Shown here: positions 21,401 to 32,300 of the stretch, piece by piece | Position numbering within the stretch: position 1 is the first letter of the stretch | Layout: each line of letters opens with the position of its first letter | NCBI GenBank assembly: GCA_024734555.1 | Contig: JANPWX010000118.1 | Coordinates: forward strand, 323,609-387,608 | Source of the DNA: Trochalopteron elliotii | Lineage: Eukaryota; Chordata; Aves; Passeriformes; Leiothrichidae | DNA: 64,000 nucleotides | Direction: 5' to 3' | Translations under genes and position numbers: made by a program | The notes under the pieces: model-generated | The model's input: the letters and a program-made list of their open reading frames with translations, nothing else | Told to the model about the DNA's origin: nothing | The model's database searches: none

Positions 21401-24158
21401 CATGCCTTACCAAAGCTCACATGCTGGTGCCCTCCAAGCAGGCATGGCCAGACAGGAGATGGGATGGTTTTTGTTCCCTTTCTTTTAAGGACCAGTAGTT
21501 TCTGATGGCTTTTCCATCACAGAAGCAGCCTGAGAGTCTGAGCCTGTGTATTGCTGTTCTTTCATAGTTCTGCATGCCAAACCCTCCCCTGTTCTCCAAA
21601 ACAGAAGAGGTAATTTCTGTAGTTCTGATGATTATCTGCTGTTTTTCTCTTCCTTCCACAGGCCTTTTCTTTTTCCTTCCCTGTTTGGACACCTATCACA
21701 AGATAGACCTGCGCCTCAAAACCCTGGAGATCCCCTTCCATCAGGTATGGCTGACACGCCCTCTCTATATTAATTTTGGAATCTTTTTAATGTAAAATCT
21801 TATGCTTCCAACCTTCATCCTTGCAAAGCAAAGTTGGAAAAAACATCTCAAAGTAATCTCTAGTTTGCCCAAGATCAGTCAGTAGCAGAGGTGGAAGCTA
21901 TAAAGACTTAACCATTCAGCCAGCCTTCATCATTCTCTCAGTTGTGTGCTTTTCTGTGCTACCTTAGAGTTGCCAGAACCAGCTCCACCTCCCCTAATGC
22001 CTTCTACTTAGGTGGTGACCAAAGACATGGTTACTCTGGAGATAGATGCTGTCTGCTACTACCGGTTGGAAAACGCCTCTCTTCTCCTCACCACCCTGAC
22101 CAGCATCTCCAGTGCCATCCAGCTGCTGGTGCAGACCACCACCAAGCGCCTCCTGGCACATCAAGCCTTCTCTGAGCTTCTGCTGGAGAGGAAGAACATC
22201 AGCCAGGAGATAAAGGTGCTTCTGTGGGGAGGGAGACAGCAAAGCAAGGGGTGAATTGAGGCTCCGCACAGAAGCTCAGGTGGCCAGTCCCTCAGAGTCA
22301 CAGACTTTGAGAAGGCTTCCACACTTGGAATCAGTGTGGACTCCAGTCAAATCACCCTAAACCCCTGGGATAAACACAAATGGGAAGTGAGGGCAGTCAT
22401 TTTATTTCTTGCCCACTGAACGTGATAAATCTGTCTTACAGTTCTGCAGGTAAAATCCCTGCCCTGCCTTGCTCCCTGTAAGGGGCCAAGCCAGGGCTGC
22501 TGTTCTCCCCATGCTCTATAAAGATATTTGTCTTCATAGGTGGCTTTGGATGCGGTCACAGGCTGCTGGGGAATCAAAGTGGAGAGAATAGAAATGTAGG
22601 TAGGAAATGCCAGTAGAAGGGAATTCTCTCTCTCTTTGCAAGTACCTGTTCTGTGCTGCTGGCTGTTACCTGCTCCTCTTCCTGTTTTGCCTCTGGCTTT
22701 CTCCCCACAGGTGTTCTGCACAAGGTAGAGCCTCCCCTCTCACCTTCCTATTTTCCCTGCACTTTTCAGCCTTGGCCTCATGTAAAATTTCCACATGTAA
22801 GACTGTTCTTTCTCCTGCCCTGACAGCCAGAGCAGGATCCTTAGCTGGGATCTCACTACTATTTCACTGCTGCTGCAGACAGAGTTTGCACCCAATTCTG
22901 GTAGCCCAAGAGGCACAGCAAAGCACTGAACTCTCCATGGCACACTCTAGATCAAAGGCCCTGGGATCTCAGCAGTGGTAGGGATGGGCTCATCAGTCAA
23001 ATCTGTGCAGAAAGGGACTCACTGGTCACACAGAGGGGCATGGAAGAGAGAGCCAAGCAGTGAATGAATAAATGACACAACATTCCCATGCCTGTCTTGA
23101 GAGCTGTCTCTTGGTGGAGTCTCTGCTGGCTTGCAAAGATTGAGCTTAAACTATAAGCCTGAGAGACATAAAGAGCTCTCCCTGCTGCCTGGTGATCATG
23201 GAAGCCTGGTCACTAGAAAACCAGGCTGAAAGAGAAGCTTGGGAATGGAGGTAGGAGGCTAAAGTGAGACACCAAAAGAGGGACACCCAGGGGCCAAAGG
23301 ATATGAATGAGCTGCTCTGCAGAGACCAACTGAGCCTATCCCAAGCCTCAGACTGACCACCCAGGGCTGCTAGGAGGGCCAAGAGCCCAGCTAATGTCTG
23401 TCTTTACTACCACAGCAACAACGTGCAGCTGCCTGCTGAGCTCCAGCAGTCCCTGGCTGTGGAAGCAGAGGCCCAGAGACAGGCCAAAGCACGGGTATGC
23501 CAACATTTGAACACTTCTCATCTCCTTCCAAAGCATTCCTCCTCCCTTTCCCACCTCTGCTGTGAGGTCCCTGGGACATGCCACACAGGCACATGGCTCT
23601 GGGTTTCTATGTGTCCTTTAATTCCTGAACAAAAGCTGAGCCTAACAAGAGGAGCTCTGTTGTGAGCTTCTATGGGCCTGGTAAAAACATGCCAGACGTG
23701 AGCTTCCAGACTTCTGGCAATGCCAAGAGGTTAGTACATGCTGTGATCTTCAAGGAGCAGGAATGTCATAATCACACTGACCCTGAAATTTTCACCATGG
23801 CAACCTCCCTGTGTAACAAACAGTCTGTGCCCCCTCACTCCCAGCCTCACAGAACCTTCCTTCTTCCCCTGTTTGGTAGGTGATTGCTGCAGAGGGGGAA
23901 AAGGCTGCTTCCGAGTCCCTGCGGATGGCAGCTGAGATCCTGTCCAGTGCTCCAGCTGCTGCTCAGCTCCGCTATCTCCATGCACTGCACTCCCTTACCA
24001 CAGAGAAACCTGCTGCTTTCATCTTGCCCTTGCCTCTGGATGCCATGAACCTGGTCTCTCCAGCTACCCACAGCTCTCCAGCTGTGAGCAGCCTCCTCAC
24101 GGGCACCACAAAGCTCCCAGAAAACCCAAAAGACAAGAAGGACTCACCCATGCTCTGA
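18481..24158 (+). CDS. NPHS2: Podocin, complete, 8 exons, 382 aa
   Basis: Stomatin/PHB-family membrane scaffold of the kidney podocyte slit diaphragm. Exons: 18481-18751, 20304-20407, 21283-21355, 21662-21744, 22012-22215, 22540-22595, 23416-23494, 23880-24158. All junctions are GT-AG and the frame runs without a break to TGA at 24156-24158. An upstream in-frame ATG at 18475 exists; 18481 was chosen because [12 protein letters not shown] aligns with the known podocin N-terminus. Residues 1-60 are Arg/Ser/Lys rich and cytosolic. Residues about 102-123 form the single hydrophobic hairpin with Pro117 (equivalent to human Pro118). The PHB/SPFH domain covers about 123-285, with Arg137 of FRLG equivalent to human Arg138, a common disease site. 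The C-terminus ends KDSPML, as in mammals. Eight exons, including a 56-base exon 6, match the mammalian arrangement. It is divergent from TDRD5 (head to head, start codons about 3.2 kb apart). Confidence 0.97.
19713..19727. repeat. Short (AAT)n microsatellite
   Basis: About five AAT units in NPHS2 intron 1. Confidence 0.9.
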
Positions 24159-26929
24159 GAGAAATGGTTCCCACATTGCTCCTGCTCAGAAAGGAGTAAG
24201 GAGGCTGGCCCACCATCAGGTTCTGACCTGGAGGCAGGAGGGAAAGCAGCCCAGGCTTGCAATATAAAAGTGGATTGTACATGGAAAAAGCCTCTACTTG
24301 TTTTGGAAAGGAAAAAAGTGTGGCGTGCAAGGAGCAGGCATGGCAAGTGTGTGAGCAGGGGGCTGAGGGATGTGAGGTGTCATCCCTTCCCCTCCACAGA
24401 GCCAGATGCACCTTGACATGTTACAGCCCAGCTCCCAGGGTCTGATCCATCTTGCCCCATCACCTTGGAAGGAAGGACAGAGCCTCCCTTATGTCCTTAC
24501 CTGTCCCCATCTGCAAACCAAACAGCCGGGCAGGTGGGAGTGGGAGCACAACAATCCATGGGGGAACAGCCCAGAGCACAGGCAGGATGGTGGGTACTGC
24601 CATCCTGGTGGTCCTGCAGGGAGGGAAAGAGTTGGGTTCTTGTGGTGTCCTGGATATGGGATTTCAGTAACCACTCACAAACATCCCCACAACCAAGGCG
24701 TTTAGCCCTAGTTCTGAAGTAGGAGGAAAAGGAAGAAGAGGAGAGGGCAGCCTTTAAAGCTCGGTGCTTCCCTGCAGGGCACATCTGTGCAGAGGAAAGG
24801 CTGTGCTGCTGCTCGCTTCCACAGGGTGGTGAGGCAGGACAACGTCTGAGCTCGTGGGCACTTGAAAAACGTAAAGGTGACCCGTCTAACCAAGGCCCAC
24901 TGGCTGAGAGCCTCGGAAACAGTAACACTTTTGCCCACCTGCAGTTACCTTGGTAATTTTCACACGCAGAGAAGGAACAGAGAGAGTTCTCGAAAATCCT
25001 AGAAGCCACAAAACTCCTATGTGTCTTTCCTGCCTACAGCTGTTTGAAATGGCCAGGAACCTACAGGTATTGCAGTCCTTTCCGTTGGCAAATATCTGGG
25101 GCATTATCAAAGGAAATATCTCTGCACTCAGATTTTCTGATCCTGCTGCCCTTTGTGTGGATGTAAGCTCAGCTTCTGCCCTTTTACTTGACTTACAGCA
25201 TCTCCCTTTGCTTCAAAGCAGATCTCCCTGCACAGCCATTCCCAGCTCCACGGTTCTGCTGTTGGTGTCCTGTACAGGTCAAGATAGAGGGCAGCACTTT
25301 GTTGCCCTTAATTGCCTCCACACTGCTGGTCATGATGCCCGTGCCTAGCAGGGGATACCCAGCCAGTTACTCACTGTTGAATTTTCATTTATTCACAGCT
25401 CTTTGCCTGCTGGTAACTCTAACTGCTCCCATGATACTCAGTCTACAAGTATTTGCCAGCATTTTCACAGCAAGGACACCTGGCCAACCAGCCCTCTTAC
25501 AAATGGCTGGGAGGTGGGAAAAATCCACCTCTGAACTTGTCAGTGACCACACAAGCACCTGATCTCCAGGTGTCACCTCCCACTTACATCATTTGCCACT
25601 GTAACCCTCCCAGGGGAGGGGGCAGCAGGATCACTGTGGCTTTGGCTGGTGTGTCTGTGATAGATTCCAGGAGTGATCTGCTCATGGAAAACTAGCTCTG
25701 GGAAGCTGAACAGCTCTGCCATCTTTCACTGGGGAACATGAGCTGTGCAGTTACTCCTCTAAACCTGGTTCTGGTTATTTCTCATGCTGCTGGAATAGGC
25801 CCTTCTTTCCCAATCTCAAGAGCATAAGGACTAAAGGGCATAATACTACAGAGTGAGCTGCAGCTGATCCTTTCTCTGAACACTTTCTGGCTACATTTCT
25901 AACTCTGTGTAAAATGATCCATCCCCACCCATTCTTGGCACACGAGGGACCAACAGCTTTACAAATAAAGTCTCAAAGAAACAACACTTATCCCACGAAC
26001 TGACTGTCAGGAGACACGCAGCACCTCGTCAGGATACACTCATTACCCTGTTTGCACTTGTATCTGCAGAAGAAGTCAGGCATGGGTTTTTCAAACATGT
26101 AACTTTCTTACAGAAAGGCAAATTATAGCTAAGAGCATTCTCAGTTCCAAAAAGCATGCCGTGCTCCAGCAGGATCTTCTCTCTTTTACAAATACAGAGC
26201 CAGCAGAAACTTGTCATTTTACCATCAGCACATACTATGCTCAAAAGCCTTGCAGAAGGAAAGCATGGTTTAAAAATGTACTTAAGGATTAGTGATAGAA
26301 GAAGAAGTTTCCAAGAGAATTTGCTCTGAGGGAGTGGGCAGGTGTTGTCTGAGCCGATGTGATTCCTGACAGTTTCACTGCCTGCTCTTCCAAGCTGAGA
26401 ATGGGTCAAGTTACAGAGTTATCCTGATTCTTACACATTTTCCTCCTGATCAGTCAGACAGCTGGTAGCTAGATCATCTGAAACTCAGAGGATGAAGAGG
26501 GTACCCATTATCAGATACATAACCAGACCATGCTGGCACTGAGATAAAAAAGCCTCTTGATGTGAGAGGGAAGAGGTGCAAACAACTTGCTCGTATGATC
26601 CAACAGGGATGAGGCAGAAGGAAATAAAGCAGCAAGAGGAGGTTGATGAGTGCAAACAGGAGGGGCACAGGCAAGAGAGATGTGTTGTGTAGAAAGTTGA
26701 AGTAGCAATAGTTTCACAAGGATGACAAACTGTAAAGATGTTAGAACTGTGGTAGGAGGCAGAGGACAAGCAAGACACGTGTGGAAGTGGCAGAGGCTGG
26801 AAGAAGAACAGCACAAATGCTGAAATGGCAGAGACACATCAGGTTAGTAGATAAGGAGTAACAGCACCAGATCAGGGTGAAATGCTACTGGGAATGGGCA
26901 CTAAGACACTACTGAGTCATTGCTGTTCT
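24159..26929. other. NPHS2 3' region and intergenic DNA
   Basis: Probably contains the NPHS2 3' UTR at its start and the AXDND1 3' UTR (minus strand) at its end. Short open frames here have no splice support or recognisable product. Confidence 0.6.
25964..25969 (+). terminator. Candidate polyadenylation signal AATAAA downstream of NPHS2
   Basis: AATAAA on the plus strand, 1.8 kb beyond the NPHS2 stop. I noticed no other perfect hexamer between the stop and this point. Use by NPHS2 is inferred from position only. Confidence 0.25.
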
Positions 26930-27028
26930 TCAGTGTTTGCTTTTTCTGGATCCCTTGGGCTTGCTAGAGGTAGAAGCTTTGGGACTTGAGCAGGCCACAA
27001 CTTCTGAGATATTTTCTTGGAAATTTTT
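26930..27028 (-). CDS. AXDND1: Candidate AXDND1 terminal coding exon
   Basis: A strong acceptor (TTCTTTCTTTCAG) is followed by 32 codons in phase 0 and a TGA at 26930-26932. The peptide begins KNFQENISEVVA and ends KPKGSRKSKH, a Ser/Lys-rich tail. Position and strand fit AXDND1, which lies between SOAT1 and NPHS2 in other vertebrates, transcribed in the same direction as SOAT1. I do not recognise the peptide itself; the gene name rests on synteny. Confidence 0.4.
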   Translation of the reverse strand, partial: KNFQENISEVVACSSPKASTSSKPKGSRKSKH

Positions 27029-27708
27029 CTGAAAGAAAGAACAGCAAGCCAAAGCCATTAAAAATACCAGAGTTAAAATGTGCCCAAGGTATCACATCCT
27101 AAACAAACAAGTTAGCCCCTCCTCCCATTTTGAAGTCAAAGGGACAAGATACACTGAAGGACTAAGGGAAGAAATTTTAATTCCCATTCTTTCTCCTTCT
27201 CCACATATAAACCTTGTGGCTCTAGTTGAGAAAGGACACAAGGAAATGCTTTCATGCCTAATAAGCTTATGACCTAAGGAACTCAACTGCCACACCAAGT
27301 GGGCAAGAACAGTAGGTAAGCAGTGTCCAAATACCTCCTAGAGAAAGCAAGAGTGTCCTAAGCTATAAACACAAAAGATCTGTGGTCTCTGGAACATAAT
27401 TTCTTTCTAATCCAAAATCAGTGATCCTAAACAGATCTTCTTGACTGTCACAGGGAGTACTCACTCACAAAGAACATGATGTCAATCACAGTGATCTCCT
27501 AGATGTAGACCCTATGTTACATGTCAAAATCAAAATTAATTTCTCTCAAAACCAGACCATATTCAGCTGTTTTTTCTGTCCTGATCTAGGATCACATTAA
27601 AAGCCTCTTTGCTTGACCACTGATGGAGTTGAGACAAAACCCCAGGATGTTTCCAGCAAGGGAGGGTTCTGCATTAGACAGATGGGTGAGGTGTCCTCAA
27701 AGATTGCT

Positions 27709-27903
27709 TCAGTTTCCAAATCTGGAAAATGGTTCAGAATACTGATTATCCTGACTTTGCCTTTCCTTGTTTGTTGCTTCTTGGATGCCTTCCTCATCTT
27801 TCTCCAGCTCACACTCTAGCTCTTGATCCCTGCAGAGCTTTTTCCTGCTTCTCTTCAAGACCTGCAAATCTTTCCTCGGCATTCTGAGCATAGATCTCTG
27901 TTT
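27709..27903 (-). pseudogene. AXDND1: Candidate AXDND1 coiled-coil exon with apparent frame change
   Basis: An acceptor (CTGTGTTTCAAAG, ending 27904) precedes coiled-coil-like sequence. One frame begins ETEIYAQNAEERFAGLEEK, resembling the Ala/Glu-rich C-terminal coiled coil of AXDND1, but meets TGA. The next frame carries on with QELECELEKDEEGIQEATNK and reaches TGA at 27709. The second frame is also open from the acceptor, so an intact exon in that frame is an alternative reading. No clear donor follows. Confidence 0.35.
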
Positions 27904-29151
27904 CTTTGAAACACAGAAGCAAAGTCAATGCAAAAACCTGAAATCTAAGGAGCTGCTGGCAGGAGACCCAAGAGAAAGATTTGGAGAGCTGAGGAGTCCA
28001 GTGGGATTGGCTGACTCTATAAAACATGCTCATGGTTTCAGAGAAGGGCATTGTTAAAATATCTACAAAGGATTTTATGGCACATCTGTGTAAACCTTGC
28101 AAATTTAATTAATTATAAAACTCAGTGTTTGCTACTAGGGGGTGAGATGCTGATCTTCACTATGAGAGGATAAAAATGGAGCAGAGTCAGTTCTGTGAGC
28201 AGGGCTAATGAGATGGGGTTTCCCTGGTTAAGGCAAGCTCTCAGACGAAACAAACACCTGCCTGAAATGAAACCCTGCCCTGCTCAGGCCTCCAGCACAG
28301 GACCAGTACTCAGAGCAGCTGCACTTGCAGACATTCCAGTGCTGCCAGGACTTCAAAGTCTTCCTGAGAAAAGGGAGGACTTGTTGGTGGTCACCTCGCC
28401 CTGGCTGGAAAGGGAAAACCCTTTTTTAAATGAACATGAAACCAGCAATGGCACATTTCCTCAGCAGCGTGTGCCTGGTTTGATGCTGGTGTCTCAGTTC
28501 ACAGTCCCAACCCAGGCAAGAGCTCTATGTCAGCAAAACATGTAAAACCAGAGGCCTGTTTAGGCACTGAACACATCTTGATGTTAAAAACAGACTAAAA
28601 TCCTTTTCTGATGTAGATATGAAACTCTCACTGGCTCATAGCCTTGGATTGCTGGTGCAATCACTGGGTTACAGAGGTTGGAGATGACTGTAGCTTGACC
28701 AGGAGCAAAAGAAACCCCAACACACACACCAAAATGTTTGGACAACAGAAAGAAGCAGCTCCTTACAGTGTCCAACAGGCATAAGTCAGCTTTCAACCAT
28801 GGTTTTTCAGTAAAAGTAACTGTTGGGAGGCTCCTGCTCTGAGCCTTGGAAGGTGATTGTGATTTCCAGGAATTTATTTCTGTAAAACAAATCAAAGTCC
28901 ATGAAGAAATGCTCCTGCATCTTCCACTGGCATGCAGAACTGCTGCCCTCGGTCAGATAATTCATACCAGCACCTGGCTGCTGCAGAGAGAGAAAAGGAA
29001 ATAGGAGAAAAGGAAAAAAGAAAAGAAGTAGGAGATACCACTGGCCTAGTGGCATTCAGGGCAGTTGTAGGGCCACATGTCACATCACACACTGTGAGTA
29101 ATAATAAAAATGTTCTGCTGGAAAGTAGCACATTGCAACTACTACAGTCAC

Positions 29152-29300
29152 CTGCATAATAGCAACCTCTTCTTTACTTCTAATCTTTCTTTCTCTGTTA
29201 TGGATTTCCTATTGGTGTTGGCACCTTCACCTTCAAACTCTTCTTGAGTTGAAGAGATTATAGTCCTAAAGTTCCTAAACTTCAGCTTTAGTTGCAATTC
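29152..29300 (-). CDS. AXDND1: Candidate coding exon, probably AXDND1
   Basis: A 149-base segment has a good acceptor (GCTCCTTTACAG) and donor (ATGCAG|GTGACT) and is open in phase 0 throughout. It encodes a charged helical peptide (starts ELQLKLKFRNFRTII, ends EKERLEVKKRLLLC). Exit phase is 2, and I could not find the matching next exon. The gene assignment rests on synteny, strand and coiled-coil character only. Confidence 0.35.
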
Positions 29301-32300
29301 CTGTAAAGGAGCTGTCAGGATCAGGTTAATAATGTGCTCCCTTTGTCCATCCAAATAACCTAGGCAAAGTCAGCTAGTCTCTTTCTCTTGTACCTTTCTA
29401 GACTTAAACTCCAGCCACCTAGGGAGTCCTGAGCATAGATATTTCTGAAAACAAATGAATATGCTAGTTATTTAACATTACATCAGCAGCAAGAAAAAGA
29501 GAGGCAGCAGGAGAGCTGCAGCACTGGCTGTACCCTGGAGTCGTGAACAACATCATTCTGCCTTGGGATTGAGTTCAGAACCAATGGGAACAAATTGCCC
29601 AAGACAATAAATCTAAATCCCTTTCCTTTAACCTGCTTTTTCAGGAAAGCAGACTAATGCCAGGCCAGCCATCTATAAAATGCAGCTCATTGTCACAGGC
29701 ACTCTCAAACATCTTTCCACATAAGGAATTAACTCAGAAGCTCAACCTGATCTCCTGGGCAAGGCAACCACCAGGACTGCAGCAAAAATCTACCTCAGTG
29801 GGTGAAGCAAAAGCCATCATGCACCATGGGGAACTGATCTACCAGGGGGGTAAAACTGAGGCACTCACAGGACAAGCAGTCTGCTGTCCCATCACAGCAG
29901 ATCCACCAGCCACAGGACCAGTTTTCTGTGTTCAGTCACCTGCACAAAGCATCAGAGCAAACCTAAGCCACTAATGAACAACTGGTCTTGCCAAATAATC
30001 TGAAGTTGGTGTATTTCACATAAGACAATGTCCTACCTCATTCAATTTGCAAAGTGATCTACTGACAGAAATGTTTATTTTTACCATTCTTTTTCTTCCA
30101 TATTCATTACAAACACATCTTTTCCTGCTGTGGATCTATCCCTCTCCCAGGATAGATCTCCCTTCTCCCTTCTTGTTTAGGATCATATGCTGCTTAACAG
30201 CCATGTGTTGTGTTCTCATGTCCAGAATTCAGCAACAAACCAAAAATCACACACTACAGTGCAACCCTGGGAGAAAGACTCCCTAGGAATCTAGAGCCCT
30301 AGGAGAAGGAAGTGAAACCACAGAGAGCCAGCAGGCTCAGCTGCTCTCTGAAAGGGAAACATCAGTGTTATTCCCAAGGAAATGCTTGCTAAGGGTGAAA
30401 CAACAGACTTGTGCTCATGCACTGTAGAGGAGACCTTGCAGCTATTTTTAGAGGAATTCTTCTCTGCTCCTTTGGCTGGCAGACAAAAACCACAACTCAA
30501 ACAGGAAAGAAAGTGTCAAAAGAGAAACAAGTGTTCTTCACAACTGTGCTCTGGCCAGAGGGAGATGAAAGGAAGGACTGGGTACTAGACAGAATGCTCT
30601 TATCCCTTGCAACTGGAGTCTTGTGCTTCCTTTTTCAATAAGAAAATCACCAATTCAAGGATGCAACCCATTGCTGAATCATCTGAAATATAAAAATCCC
30701 TAGGTACCGTTGAAGAAGGCCCCAAATCCAGAAGCAAAGTGACATCTAGAGCATCAGACCCTAAGGATCTCCTGTCTCAATGATATCTTTTGCTTCCCAG
30801 CTCAAAACCCCCTGGTATATTTAAGTACACCATATGCTGGAAACCTGACACAGGCTTTTTTGTTAATGCTCTAGTTGTGGGCAAACCTGGCATTACACAT
30901 TAGAGATGTGTTCTGCAAATGATTTATTTCCTGATGATATTTACTAAGGACAATGGAGCACCGTGGAGAAGAATATGCCCCCACATATCTGACTCTATAT
31001 GAATCACTCATTTTGGTGGGTTTTTTTATCAAATGTCAAGATTTCCAAAGCAGGTGGCAGTTCTGAGGGAGATGGGGGTGTTCCAGGGAGGATATTGAAA
31101 TCTCCAACTGTTTCCACAGGTGTTGCCAAACCAAAGCAAAAGAAAGGCAGTCACCAACCATTTTAACACTTTAGCTGTTCACGTTTATCCCACTTCACCA
31201 GGAGCCCCACAAAAGGACATTTTTCAAGTGTAGTTTTCTGTACAAGGTCAGCCCAGATCCAATTAACACCTCTGTCTTACAGGAAGTGTGGTTTATCATC
31301 ACTCTCAGCTTCATGCAATGGGCTGGAGCCTGTACAGCTCCTCACTGCCTCCACCTGGGCCAGTCAGGCAGCAATCTTGTGATAAAATGCTGGGAGCTTG
31401 GCTTCGTGCATGCCAGGACTTCACTTCAACTTTCACACCTTGAATGCTTCTCCCCAGTGCTGTCAAAAACCTTGCTGTGCCTGGAGGGGAAGAAAATACA
31501 GCCTTTAATTGTAATTCTTTCAGCCAGCAAAAATAAGACTGGATTCTGTGAGGGATGCCAAGAGGGATGAACAGCCTGTGTGAGAACTGGCTACACTCAG
31601 GATTAAGAATAAGCTGTTTAATAAACACTGAATACAAAGCAAGCTGAAAGAAAATAGGCTTGATGTAAAGCCCTGACTTCTTGTCTTGGCAGGTTTGGCT
31701 CCCTCATTGCATAAAGGCTTAATATAATTCTTTTTAAAAGAGCTTTGCAGTTGCAATCATTCTTCAAAGATGCAGGTGATGCAGATGTGCAAAATGTCTG
31801 GACAAGGCAGTAAATTACTTGTTCATTCACTTATCTGTCACATGCTGATGGATATTCCCTGTTTCTTGGGGAATATGCTTGAGATGTAACAATGCCTGCT
31901 ATTGATAGCCAATGTTTAACCTTAGTTAAAATCCTGAGGAGGTCTTGGTCTCCATGACATTTTGTAGCAAAGTTGGCACATTAAGCACATGGTGGCAATG
32001 ACAATTCTTTTATATTTCAATGATTTTGATGCATGGCTTGGTTTCCCCACTGCACAGCTGTGGAGTAAGGCTGGTTAACTTCTCTGGTTTGGGAGAAGTG
32101 CAATGGAGCAGAGTTGGGTTGTCCAGAGTGGTAGAAATGGAGTCATTTACCCTCTGTAGGATGGAACTTTTTAGAATGCACAATGGGAGCATAACCAGGC
32201 ATTAGTTTTGAATTGTCAGGAGGCCAAAGAGAAGCAGTAGGAATGATTATTGTTTAAGTTTCCCTGCTATGCAGCATCAGCTTAAGGGGAAAGAAAATCT

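Noticed and set aside
28880..28985. Minus-strand segment with strong polypyrimidine acceptor (WYELSDRGQQF)
   Set aside because: Considered as an AXDND1 exon; no credible donor and the phase does not join 29152-29300, so it was not annotated.
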